Positions 1 through 8,093 of a stretch of 37,077 nucleotides of DNA are shown piece after piece; position 1 is the stretch's first letter, and each line of letters starts with the position of its first letter. Both the position numbers and the translations under genes were made by a program. The notes beneath the pieces were generated by a model that made no database searches, was not told where the DNA came from, and saw only the letters and a program-made list of their open reading frames with translations. The DNA comes from FW021-bin31 sp964478125 (GTDB lineage: Bacteria; Bacteroidota; Bacteroidia; Chitinophagales; Chitinophagaceae). The stretch lies in assembly GCA_964478125.1 (NCBI GenBank), contig CAYZGR010000032.1, positions 1-37,077 on the forward strand. Direction: 5' to 3'.

Positions 1-655
1 CAATACTCTCTACCTGGTCTGCAGGAATATCGCTCAGAGTACCCGGCACGCCGTCAATAAGGACTAAAGGCTGATTGCTTTGTGATATGGATCCTCCGCC
101 TCTCACGCGAATGGAAACTTCCGCGCCGGGCCGGCCATCCTGGGAAACAATATTTACGCCCGGCAGCTTCCCCTGCATAGCCTTGGCTATATCTGCAACC
201 GGCGCGGCTGCAATGTCTTTACCGCTAACGGATGCCACAGAGCCGGTCAGGTCTTTTTTCTTAACCGTACCATACCCGATCACAACCACCTGTTCCAGTT
301 CTGTTCCCGGCTGAAGCTTAATATTAATAGTGTTTCCTGAAACAGGCATTTCCCGGCTTTCATAACCCACAAATGAAAACAGCAAAGTTTTGCCTTCCTC
401 AGGAACATCCAGTTGATACCTGCCCTGTTCATTAGTAGTAGTTCCAACGCCGGGCGCCTCCTTCACTCTGACTGTAACACCCGGTATAGGCGAACCCGTC
501 TGGCCGTCGGTAACCACGCCGCTCACAGACCTGCTCTGTGAAAAAGCCATCTGGCTGGTTAAAATAAAGAATAGTAAAAAGATCCATGACCTGTCCAGGA
601 ACCTAAACGAATTTTCCGGGAATGGGCAAATACAAAGGATAAATCTGCGCATCAT
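1..655 (-). CDS. SusC-family TonB-dependent outer-membrane receptor, N-terminal part (cut by left edge)
   Basis: About 218 N-terminal codons are present; the rest lies beyond the left edge. Reading the minus strand from ATG at 655 (or the adjacent ATG at 652) gives a hydrophobic export signal to about residue 40 (ending MAFSQ). A carboxypeptidase-regulatory-like domain follows (about 43-125, SVSGVVTDGQTGSPIPGVTV). Then comes the SusC junction VVVIGYGTVKKKDLTGSV and the plug with GKLPGVNIV, IRVRGGGSI and PLVLIDGVPG. These are standard SusC/RagA hallmarks. It is expected to form the outer-membrane barrel that imports oligosaccharides together with a SusD partner, which should lie further left. 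It is the last visible gene of the pectin region, 247 bases after the fuconate dehydratase gene. The gap carries a double copy of the putative LacI operator, so it likely has its own promoter. Substrate inferred only from context. Confidence 0.95.
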   Translation of the reverse strand, partial: MMRRFILCICPFPENSFRFLDRSWIFLLFFILTSQMAFSQSRSVSGVVTDGQTGSPIPGVTVRVKEAPGVGTTTNEQGRYQLDVPEEGKTLLFSFVGYESREMPVSGNTINIKLQPGTELEQVVVIGYGTVKKKDLTGSVASVSGKDIAAAPVADIAKAMQGKLPGVNIVSQDGRPGAEVSIRVRGGGSISQSNQPLVLIDGVPGTLSDIPADQVESI

Positions 656-802
656 ATAAATACGATTTAAAAATAAAAGAATACAAATCAGATTTTCAAA
701 AAAGCGGAAATTAATAATAAAATATAAGTCAAATGCAATCCTATACTTTCGACAATATTACCTCATTAAATGGGAATAAATACGTATCTCTTATATTTTT
801 TA

Positions 803-830
803 ACGCAATCGTTCCCGATAACGATTGCAA
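803..830. promoter_or_regulatory. Putative LacI-family operator, inverted pair, upstream of left-edge susC
   Basis: GCAATCGTT (805-813), six bases, AACGATTGC (820-828): a perfect 9-base inverted repeat. The left copy, ACGCAATCGTTCCC (803-816), is identical over 14 bases to the site between lacI and the pectate lyase gene. It lies about 150 bases before the susC start. The repeat could fold as a weak hairpin after the fuconate dehydratase gene, but the match to the other two sites favours a protein-binding site. Confidence 0.6.
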
Positions 831-902
831 TTCATTATTTCTTTAAACGGAGATAGAAAAACAAGAAGAAAAATATAGTAGTAAATAGCACATACTATAT
901 AT

Positions 903-2219
903 TCAGGATAGGGAAGTCCCTTTTTCTTTCCATATTTTTCCATTAGGAAAAGAATAAGCCTCCAGTGATTCCGGCTTCATGGTAGCGCTATATCCGGGCG
1001 CCGCTGGAACGCTATATCTTCCATTCTTAATAATTACCGGGTTTACGAAATGTTCATGAAGATGATCTACATATTCGGTAATGCGATTCTCCATCGTACC
1101 GCTAATAGAAATGTAATCTATCATCGAGAGGTGTTGTACATACTCGCATAAACCTACCCCTCCTGCATGAGGACAAATAGGTATATTAAATTTTGCCGCC
1201 ATCAACATAATACTCAAAACTTCATTTACTCCGCCTACTCTGCAACTGTCAATCTGACAAATACCAATAGCGCCGCTCTGCAGGAATTGCTTAAAAATAA
1301 CCCGGTTCTGTCCGTGTTCGCCGGTGGCTACTTTTATAGGAGCAACCGCTTTAGCAATCGTCAAAAAACCTGCAATATCATCGGGACTGGTAGGTTCCTC
1401 TATCCACCAGGGATTAAATTTGGCCAGCCGTTGAATGTTCTCAATAGCTTCATGAACTTCCCAAATCTGGTTGGCATCCATCATCAGCTTCATATCTTCG
1501 CCAATTTCCTCCCGGATGATTTGAGCTCTTCTGACATCTTCCTCAATATTCGCTCCTACTTTCATCTTTAAATGGGTCCAGCCCTCGCTTTTAGCCTGAC
1601 GACTTAAACGGCGGATCTTATTCTCTGAATAGCCCAACCATCCTACAGATGTGTTGTATGCCGGATAACCGGCTTTTAACAAGTAATTCACCCGGTCCTC
1701 CTTGGAATCCTCTAATCTCGAAAGCATTTCTACAGCTTCGTCGGGCACAATAACATCCGTGAGATAGGTAAAATCGATACAATCAACTAACTGTTTAGGA
1801 GTCATATCAGACACCAGCTTCCATAGAGGCTTCTCTTCACTTTTAGCATACAGATCCCACACCGCATTTACAAGCGCGCCCGTAGCCATGTGTATGATTC
1901 CCTTTTCCGGGCCCAGCCAGCGTAATTGGCTATCTCCGGTGATCATCTGCCAGAACTTTCGCATATCAGATGTAATTTCGTTCAGGGATTTACCGATCAG
2001 TAAATAGGATAAAGAACGAATAGCTGCAACACATAGTTCATTACCGCGTCCTTCCGTGAAAGTAAATCCCTGACCCTCCAGAGAAGGATCATTGGTTTTG
2101 ATGATGGCATAAGCAGCCGAATAATCCGGATCTTTATTTATAGCATCCGACCCATCCAAGTTTTTACTGGTAGGGAACCGGATATCCCGGGCTTCTACAG
2201 ACTCAATTATTATTTTCAT
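903..2219 (-). CDS. L-fuconate dehydratase (enolase superfamily)
   Basis: Dehydrates L-fuconate to 2-keto-3-deoxy-L-fuconate in the oxidative L-fucose pathway; cytoplasmic, with no signal peptide. The 438 residues match the family length. The mandelate-racemase-type active site is complete: KxK at K218/K220, metal ligands D248 (MMDANQ), E274 (IEEP) and E301 (TGEH), and the D324/H351 dyad (CQIDS; CPHAGG). These positions coincide with those I recall for Xanthomonas campestris FucD. That enzyme is known to accept other acid sugars, including L-galactonate, so the gene could also serve L-galactose released by the GH95 upstream. It is the only clear intracellular sugar-catabolic enzyme in the pectin region. 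It is separated from the preceding gene by 97 bases holding a putative operator and a promoter-like -7 element, so it can probably be transcribed on its own. Confidence 0.88.
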   Translation of the reverse strand: MKIIIESVEARDIRFPTSKNLDGSDAINKDPDYSAAYAIIKTNDPSLEGQGFTFTEGRGNELCVAAIRSLSYLLIGKSLNEITSDMRKFWQMITGDSQLRWLGPEKGIIHMATGALVNAVWDLYAKSEEKPLWKLVSDMTPKQLVDCIDFTYLTDVIVPDEAVEMLSRLEDSKEDRVNYLLKAGYPAYNTSVGWLGYSENKIRRLSRQAKSEGWTHLKMKVGANIEEDVRRAQIIREEIGEDMKLMMDANQIWEVHEAIENIQRLAKFNPWWIEEPTSPDDIAGFLTIAKAVAPIKVATGEHGQNRVIFKQFLQSGAIGICQIDSCRVGGVNEVLSIMLMAAKFNIPICPHAGGVGLCEYVQHLSMIDYISISGTMENRITEYVDHLHEHFVNPVIIKNGRYSVPAAPGYSATMKPESLEAYSFPNGKIWKEKGTSLS

Positions 2220-2246
2220 AATTTGGATATTTTTGTCCTATTTATA

Positions 2247-2254
2247 CAAAAATA
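2247..2254 (-). promoter_or_regulatory. Possible -7 promoter element of the fuconate dehydratase gene
   Basis: On the minus strand this reads TATTTTTG, fitting the Bacteroidota TAnnTTTG -7 consensus, 28 bases before the start codon. No convincing TTTG -33 element lies 19-21 bases upstream, so this is a weak call. The putative operator lies further upstream, at about -50 to -70 relative to the implied start of transcription. Confidence 0.35.
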
Positions 2255-2290
2255 CGGGATATAAAGATAACTATTGAATAGGAACACTAA

Positions 2291-2308
2291 TATTTACGCA
2301 ATCGTTGC
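2291..2308. promoter_or_regulatory. Putative LacI-family operator upstream of the fuconate dehydratase gene
   Basis: TATTTACGCAATCGTT at 2291-2306 is an exact 16-base match to 23144-23159, beside the lacI gene. The core GCAATCGTTGC is nearly palindromic (GCAA-N3-TTGC). It lies about 75-90 bases before the start codon, a distance similar to that of the matching site before the pectate lyase gene. Confidence 0.65.
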
Positions 2309-2316
2309 CGCTGAGT

Positions 2317-4293
2317 CTATTGTATTGTATCCGATCCGATAAACTTTACTAAATCCGGGAGATCAAAATAGTGTAATGCACCCGGAATGACATAGGAATA
2401 TTGTTCTTTCATAACAGGATGCCTCAGCATACTGTAAAAGGACGGGACTGTTCCGGATAATTGGATCTTATCAATACGGGGATCTAAGGCGGCAGCCAGT
2501 ATGGCCGCTTCAGCAGCAGGCCCCGAGGCTTTGATATATATCCTAAGTTGTTGCAGTTCAGGGATAGATTTTATATAATCCAATAAGGTAAAAATATCCT
2601 CCACCCGCTGTCCGGGTAACGGTCTGCCAACAAATAAAGAGAGCATGGCGTTCCGATATTCCGAATTGTAATATTTTTTAGGATTATCGGCGGGATTGTC
2701 TGCAGTTTCCCCTATTCCCCGCAAATCAGCCAAAAGCAGGAGGTCTCCATTTTTACAGTGTGAACTTATCAAGCTGTCATTTTGCAACGCAGCTTGTTTC
2801 CCCGCTTTATCTAGAATAATGACCCATTTTGAAGGGAGCTTATTTCCACTATAAGACAAATAACAAGGTAAAGGAGGTTGGCCCTTTTTCCGCAAAATGA
2901 GTTTTTTGAAAAGATATCCGGCTTTTCGAAAATATCCCATTTGTTGTGTATCTATCGTTGCGGGATTGGGTGTTATACGTAAAAGTTCTCTTAGTCTATT
3001 TTGGACCTCTTCCCGTGAAGCCTGCTTTAAAAAATCCTCTCTCCCCGCTTTCCATTTCTCTGCCAGGTAAAGATTCCGGTCCTGGATATTCACTTCATTT
3101 TTAAAATCAGTATTAATCTGACCCGTTTGAGTTGCATTTAATTGGTGCGGTGATAAAGTAGGAAGGGGTTCTTCGATAATTGGAGCACTGTCCTTATATA
3201 ACCACTTGCGAAACCACTGTACGGCCACCTCCTGCTTGGGTTTTTGAATTCCATGCCCATTCTCATAGGCAAATAATTTTACCCTATCGGGGTGGTTCAG
3301 TTTATAATAAACTTCCTTCAGCTCTCTATACACATCCCGTGTACCGTTAAAATCAACAAAATCATAATGACCGGCCAATATCAATACCGGCTTGGGGGCA
3401 AACATGATCAGGTAATCACTAATGTCTAATCCGGCTTTGCTTTCATCCGGCAACCACTGGCAACCGTCTTGGGGACCCAACAATTCCAACGTCCTTTCTC
3501 TGCGGGTAATATAGCTGGATACGGCTGCAACTTTAATACGATGATCATAAGGAATAAAATAGGCCGTTTGAGTACCCCCTCCCGAATTTCCAAGACATCC
3601 CAGGCGAGAAGTATCCACTTCCTTTAGGGAACAAAGGTAGTCGAGTCCCCGCTCATTATCCCAAAGCTGGTAAGCAACTACACTGGTTCCCAGCAGATTG
3701 GACCCGGAAGCCAATAAGGTATGTCCGGTAGTCCCGCCTCTGGCTAAAGGCTTCCCTCCCGCATCCGTTAACTGATATCGCTCGCCTTGTGAAATAGGAT
3801 CAATCGATAAGACCACAAACCCGTTTTCTGCAAAAAGAATAGCCGTTTGTTGATATGTCGTGGTGGCTTTAGCTGTGGCCTCGTGTCCGTTAAAAAGCAG
3901 TACGCCCGGGAAAGGCCCCTCCCCTTCCGGTATATACAGATCAGCCGTCACATGGTGATTGGAGAAACTTTCATAAATGACTTTTTTTATTGTATAGCCG
4001 TCCCGTTGAATCGTTCCGGTCACCCGGGCATTCAACGGCGCCTTCTCAGGAAAAGAACCTAAAATTTTAAAATATCTTTTCTTGCAATACACCTGATAAT
4101 CAGATAATGTATTTTGTTGGAGTGCATTATTAAGCAAGCTGTCCCGATCAACATACTGAGCATGCAGGATATGGTTGATATATTTATAAAGGGTGGTATG
4201 AGATTGCCAGTCTAACACATTATAGGAGGTTTGTGCATAGACAGAAGTATATATCACCAGGAACAATATGAATAAAAAATATCTTTTTACCAC
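2317..4293 (-). CDS. Secreted alpha/beta-hydrolase (acetyl-xylan-esterase-like), tandem domains
   Basis: A 658-residue exported esterase-like protein. A signal peptide ends near residue 20 (VYAQ). The first alpha/beta-hydrolase domain (about 100-370) has a full triad: nucleophile S237 in GNSGGG, acid D311 (GHYDFVD) and H347 (ENGHGI). A second, shorter hydrolase-like domain (about 450-658) follows. Where its nucleophile elbow should be it reads KASGPAAEAA, and the residue aligned with S237 is G591, so it looks catalytically dead. Such proteins in plant-polysaccharide loci usually remove acetyl or methyl esters; the exact bond here is unknown. The start is GTG: the in-frame upstream region has a TAA four codons before it and no ATG. 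It lies 73 bases after the GH43 gene in the same orientation. Confidence 0.8.
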   Translation of the reverse strand: MVKRYFLFILFLVIYTSVYAQTSYNVLDWQSHTTLYKYINHILHAQYVDRDSLLNNALQQNTLSDYQVYCKKRYFKILGSFPEKAPLNARVTGTIQRDGYTIKKVIYESFSNHHVTADLYIPEGEGPFPGVLLFNGHEATAKATTTYQQTAILFAENGFVVLSIDPISQGERYQLTDAGGKPLARGGTTGHTLLASGSNLLGTSVVAYQLWDNERGLDYLCSLKEVDTSRLGCLGNSGGGTQTAYFIPYDHRIKVAAVSSYITRRERTLELLGPQDGCQWLPDESKAGLDISDYLIMFAPKPVLILAGHYDFVDFNGTRDVYRELKEVYYKLNHPDRVKLFAYENGHGIQKPKQEVAVQWFRKWLYKDSAPIIEEPLPTLSPHQLNATQTGQINTDFKNEVNIQDRNLYLAEKWKAGREDFLKQASREEVQNRLRELLRITPNPATIDTQQMGYFRKAGYLFKKLILRKKGQPPLPCYLSYSGNKLPSKWVIILDKAGKQAALQNDSLISSHCKNGDLLLLADLRGIGETADNPADNPKKYYNSEYRNAMLSLFVGRPLPGQRVEDIFTLLDYIKSIPELQQLRIYIKASGPAAEAAILAAALDPRIDKIQLSGTVPSFYSMLRHPVMKEQYSYVIPGALHYFDLPDLVKFIGSDTIQ

Positions 4294-4366
4294 CTTTTCA
4301 ATTTAAGAATTAAAATCCTCCAGATTTCTGGTCGGATCGTCAACATAATTAAACAACATTAAAAGC

Positions 4367-6022
4367 TCATTTCTTCCCGTCAGCGGGGGTTATTCTAAAC
4401 CAATCAAAATCAGCATACCCTGAATCATTGATCTTATTCATACTGCTACAGAACAACCCCAATTTAGCGCCTATCCATTTTCCGGGGGCAGCCTTAAACG
4501 GCTCACCTACTGAAGTAAACTTCTTTCCATCCAAACTATAACTAAAATGGCAAATTGCTTCTTTATTTACGGTAACCCGGAAATAGAGGGTACTATCGGA
4601 CAAAGTTTTGATTTCCTGATTATGATCCGGGGCGCCTTCTTCGGCATTTTCGCAAACATGATATGCTAAATGTAATTCATTATTGATCCGGGTCAACGAG
4701 AGGTAGGCATAATCCATTCCCATCACCATGAAGCCTACCCGGTCGCCATCCTGCAAGGGATGAAAGGTTACTTTAGTAGTGGCCGTAAATTCGTCCGCGG
4801 GAAACTTTTGCATCAGTATGTTGGGAACATCCCAATAATTTTTCCAGGCGCTTTTCACCGGTTGCGCATACAAACGCAAATGGCCCTCTCCTGTCATAAA
4901 CATCCAGGTCATTTTCGGATTGGCTTGCCACTGCCATTGTAAACCCAATTCTTGTTCATTAAAGTCATCGGAAGTTTGCGGAATGGATACCGGATATTGC
5001 TTACCCACAGCAGGCATGGTATATGTTTTCACAGGTTCACCTATACCGTCTCCATCTTCATCTGTCCCAATTACCGGCCAATTGTTAATCCACTTCATGG
5101 GTTCAAGGTAAGTAACGCGTCCATAAGCATCCATATCCCGGAAGTGAATAAACCAATCCTGTTTCCCATCGGGAGTCGTGATCCAGGCGCCCTGATGCGG
5201 GCCGTTGATAGTCGTATTTCCCTGATGCATTACCACCCTCCGTTCATAAGGACCGTAAATTTCTTTCGAGCGCAATACCGTCTGATATCCCGGCTTTACT
5301 CCACCTGCAGGAGCAAAGATATAATAATAGCCATTCCGTTTATATAGCTTAGGCCCCTCTATAGTATTATCTATTCCATGACCATCATAAACAATCACTC
5401 CTTTTCCTAAAAATGCAGTCCCCGCTTTATTCATTTCACGGATCGCAATAACACTTTTTATACCGGCCCGGCTGCCTGCGAAAGCATATACCATATAGGC
5501 TTTCCCATCTTCATCCCAGAACGGACAAGGATCAATAAGGCCTTCCCCCGCCTGCACCAGCAAAGGTTTTGTCCACGGCCCGGCGGGATCTTTGGCCTTC
5601 ACCAGGTAAATCCCGAAATCAGGATCGGGATAATAGATATAGAAAGAATCATTATGATAACGGATGGCCGGAGCCCAAACGCCATTGCCATGCTGTGTTT
5701 TGGAAAAATGTTTATACGGCGGTTGACGAGGAAGCGCATGCCCGATTATAGTCCAGTTCACCAGATCTTTCGAATGTAAAATGGGCAACCCGGGAACGGC
5801 ATCAAAGCTGGAGGCCACCAGGTAATAGTCCGCTCCTACCCGGCAGACGTCAGGATCGGAATAATCTGCGAAAATAACCGGGTTTTTATACTTTCCATTT
5901 CTCAAATCAGGAACCCAAACTTTGGAAACATCAGTTGATGATGTTTTATTGTTTTGAGCCTGTGACGGGAGCCAGACAATACTCAACAATATAACAATCA
6001 GTATTCCAACATTTTTCTTCAT
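4367..6022 (-). CDS. Secreted glycoside hydrolase family 43 (arabinofuranosidase/xylosidase-like)
   Basis: A 551-residue exported enzyme, signal peptide to about residue 22 (SQAQ). The five-bladed beta-propeller spans about 45-340 and carries the GH43 triad: base D56 (YSDPDV), pKa modulator D164 (LIDPCPF) and acid E222 (IEGPKLY). Residues of about 355-551 form a concanavalin-like beta-sandwich common in multidomain GH43 members. GH43 enzymes act on alpha-L-arabinofuranosyl, beta-xylosyl or beta-galactosyl linkages. In a pectin locus the likely job is trimming arabinan or galactan side chains of rhamnogalacturonan I, but the subfamily cannot be set by eye. Between this gene and the upstream esterase gene is a 90-base gap with an AT-rich hairpin. 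Confidence 0.88.
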   Translation of the reverse strand: MKKNVGILIVILLSIVWLPSQAQNNKTSSTDVSKVWVPDLRNGKYKNPVIFADYSDPDVCRVGADYYLVASSFDAVPGLPILHSKDLVNWTIIGHALPRQPPYKHFSKTQHGNGVWAPAIRYHNDSFYIYYPDPDFGIYLVKAKDPAGPWTKPLLVQAGEGLIDPCPFWDEDGKAYMVYAFAGSRAGIKSVIAIREMNKAGTAFLGKGVIVYDGHGIDNTIEGPKLYKRNGYYYIFAPAGGVKPGYQTVLRSKEIYGPYERRVVMHQGNTTINGPHQGAWITTPDGKQDWFIHFRDMDAYGRVTYLEPMKWINNWPVIGTDEDGDGIGEPVKTYTMPAVGKQYPVSIPQTSDDFNEQELGLQWQWQANPKMTWMFMTGEGHLRLYAQPVKSAWKNYWDVPNILMQKFPADEFTATTKVTFHPLQDGDRVGFMVMGMDYAYLSLTRINNELHLAYHVCENAEEGAPDHNQEIKTLSDSTLYFRVTVNKEAICHFSYSLDGKKFTSVGEPFKAAPGKWIGAKLGLFCSSMNKINDSGYADFDWFRITPADGKK

Positions 6023-6052
6023 AATTATCTATTTTTAAGCCTCAGCATTTTA

Positions 6053-6083
6053 AAATGTAAAAATAAGCGTTTTTATTACATTT
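6053..6083. other. AT-rich intercistronic hairpin before GH43
   Basis: Imperfect 14-base arms (6053-6066 and 6070-6083, two mismatches) around a GCG loop, in the gap between the esterase and GH43 genes. It lacks the GC stem plus T-tract of a good terminator. It might be an RNA-processing or stabilising element, or chance in an AT-rich gap. Confidence 0.3.
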
Positions 6084-6112
6084 ATTTAAAGCGGATCACC
6101 CAGCTCGGAATA

Positions 6113-7090
6113 TCATTTCTTTACGGGAGGTCCGATAAAGTTCATTTCTCTTAGCCAGCTTTCACATAAAACGGTCCAGTATTTTGTAGATCCGGGATTG
6201 TTTCTCATACTTATGCTATGGCCGCCCTGGGGGAATACATGAAAACTTGCGGGGACCTGATGATCCAGCAAAGCCCGGTAAAACAACAGGCTGTTATGCG
6301 GGTCTACCGTCTTATCATTAAAAGCATCCGCAATAAAGCAGGGAGGTGTCGCCGCAGTAACGTGAAGTTCAACAGAATATTGCGCTTTCAATGCTTTAGA
6401 AGGATAATCGCCTAATAAACTTTTACGGCTCCCTTCATGTGTATACCGGCCCATACTGATAACGGGGGAGACCAGGATCATAAAATCCGGCCGGAAAGAA
6501 AATCGGTCTAAGCGATCCCCTATTGCAGAAACATCGGATCGGTTCGTTCCCAGGGAGGCAGCGAGGTGGCCGCCCGCTGAAGCTCCCATTACCCCAACTT
6601 TCTGAGAATTGATGCCCCATTTACCGGCATTAGCCCTAATGATACGCATGGCCCGCTGTGCATCCTGCAAAGGTGCCTTCGCCCGCTCCACCAGATCGGG
6701 CGAGTTGGGTAAGCGATAAATAAGTACAAATGCAGTTATCCCCATCACATTCAGCCATTTGGCCCGTAAAAAACCGCCCAATTTATAAGTAATATGAGTA
6801 TATCCTCCGCCGGGACAAATCAAAACAGCCGCACCCGTATTCACCTCTTTAGCAGGATGGAAAACATACATCCCCGGCATTCCTACCTGGTAATAACGCT
6901 CATTGACGATGCTGTCCTTCAAATGCAGTCCTTTGGAATCGGGAATATGGTCCGGCTTCCATAAAGGAATGAACTGTTGTGCCCCGGCCATAGAGGGTAT
7001 CCCTGTTAAACAGCCTGTTATAACAGCCAGAAGAAAAACAGACCGGTTAATCCATGATCCCGGTTCTGTTATTTTACTTTTGGCATCCAT
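6113..7090 (-). CDS. Secreted alpha/beta-hydrolase, carboxylesterase/acetyl esterase type
   Basis: A 325-residue esterase of the BD-FAE/acetyl-xylan-esterase kind. A long N-terminus has a hydrophobic segment (about 18-37, ending MAGAQ) that looks like an export signal. The oxyanion loop is PGGGY (93-97), the nucleophile S171 in GASAGG, the acid probably D259 (AFNDKTVDP) and the base H291 (QGGHS). It likely deacetylates pectic or hemicellulosic sugars; substrate inferred from context. The ATG at 7090 overlaps the end of the upstream pectin methylesterase gene by 22 bases, so the two are probably translationally coupled. A later start would damage the signal peptide. Confidence 0.8.
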   Translation of the reverse strand: MDAKSKITEPGSWINRSVFLLAVITGCLTGIPSMAGAQQFIPLWKPDHIPDSKGLHLKDSIVNERYYQVGMPGMYVFHPAKEVNTGAAVLICPGGGYTHITYKLGGFLRAKWLNVMGITAFVLIYRLPNSPDLVERAKAPLQDAQRAMRIIRANAGKWGINSQKVGVMGASAGGHLAASLGTNRSDVSAIGDRLDRFSFRPDFMILVSPVISMGRYTHEGSRKSLLGDYPSKALKAQYSVELHVTAATPPCFIADAFNDKTVDPHNSLLFYRALLDHQVPASFHVFPQGGHSISMRNNPGSTKYWTVLCESWLREMNFIGPPVKK

Positions 7091-8043
7091 GTAGTTTGAT
7101 TTGTTGTAAAGATATTTCGCATGTCATACTTCTGTACCTGCTCCCGCGTCAGTTGTTTCGACCATTTCACTCGTGATGAAGGAGCCGCTCCGGGACCTGC
7201 AGAATGATACTCCGCATAGAAAACCGTTTTTTCATTTTCCGGATTGCGCCAGTTGTCCCAGCCTTCCGGCCTGATAAAAGCGCCCATATTGCAATTGATA
7301 AAAACAGTTTTCGCATTTCTCCTCCAGGGACGCCCAAGGAAAACCTGGTCAACCCCCGGCGCTGCTTTTATCTCACAATTTTTAAAAACGAAGCCATAAG
7401 CCGCGCCTTCAGGTGTAGATGCAGCAGTTATGTAAGAATTGGCCTTGCAGAAAAGGGTGCAATTTTCGAATAAAGCGGTCGCTTCGCCAAAGATAAAATC
7501 AGTAGTACCGGCAATGGTACAATTTTTAAAATATTGCCTGGCATTTTCACCAGCAGCATAGATAACGTCTTGATTGCCCAATAGCCGACAATTAATAAAA
7601 GAGCAACGATCGCCTTCCACATCCAGGGCGAGCGCCTGTCCGACGGGTCCTGCATCATTTTTAATCGTCAGATTTTCCGCATGAAAATCATTAGCCTCCA
7701 CCATCAAAGTGGCCGTGTAGAAAGTACTGTTAGGCCCTTTATTAATCTTATTAAAATAGTCTGCATGAACAATAATGGTACTGTCCTTATTTTCCCCGAT
7801 GAAAGTTAATTTCGTGTTCCAGGAAGGGACCCTTACTTTCTCCCGGTAGATTCCCTTTTTAATAAAAATAGTAATGCGATCATAGGGAAAAGATTTAGCC
7901 GACTCTACCGCCTGCTGAATACTGATAAAATCACCACTTCCATCCTTAGCTACCGTAATTTGATCTTTGTACTGGGCATATGCAGGCAGGACAACGCTTA
8001 ATAAGCTACAAAGAACAATTATCGATATCAATTTTTTATTCAT
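7069..8043 (-). CDS. Pectin methylesterase (CE8), copy 1
   Basis: Hydrolyses methyl esters of homogalacturonan to give pectate for the lyase and polygalacturonases. It is exported: signal peptide to about residue 23 (AYAQ). The 324 residues cover the single right-handed beta-helix domain. Catalytic set: Q136 (GPVGQA), acid/base D159 (QDVIY, where the usual form is QDTLY), nucleophile D182 (GTTDFIFG) and substrate-binding R238/W240 (LGRPWR). The gene follows GH95 by 50 bases and overlaps the downstream esterase gene. It is clearly diverged from the second CE8 of this locus, for example in the QDVIY segment and the loop between the QD and TTDF motifs, so the two may differ in preferred methylation pattern. 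Confidence 0.93.
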   Translation of the reverse strand: MNKKLISIIVLCSLLSVVLPAYAQYKDQITVAKDGSGDFISIQQAVESAKSFPYDRITIFIKKGIYREKVRVPSWNTKLTFIGENKDSTIIVHADYFNKINKGPNSTFYTATLMVEANDFHAENLTIKNDAGPVGQALALDVEGDRCSFINCRLLGNQDVIYAAGENARQYFKNCTIAGTTDFIFGEATALFENCTLFCKANSYITAASTPEGAAYGFVFKNCEIKAAPGVDQVFLGRPWRRNAKTVFINCNMGAFIRPEGWDNWRNPENEKTVFYAEYHSAGPGAAPSSRVKWSKQLTREQVQKYDMRNIFTTNQTTWMPKVK

Positions 8044-8093
8044 TCGAATAGATTAAATAGTTAAATATGAGCGAGATTCTCCATCAATTAAAA

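Noticed and set aside
1354..1362. GCAATCGTC, similar to the operator core
   Set aside because: It lies inside the coding region of the fuconate dehydratase and lacks the flanking TATTTAC and final T; likely chance.
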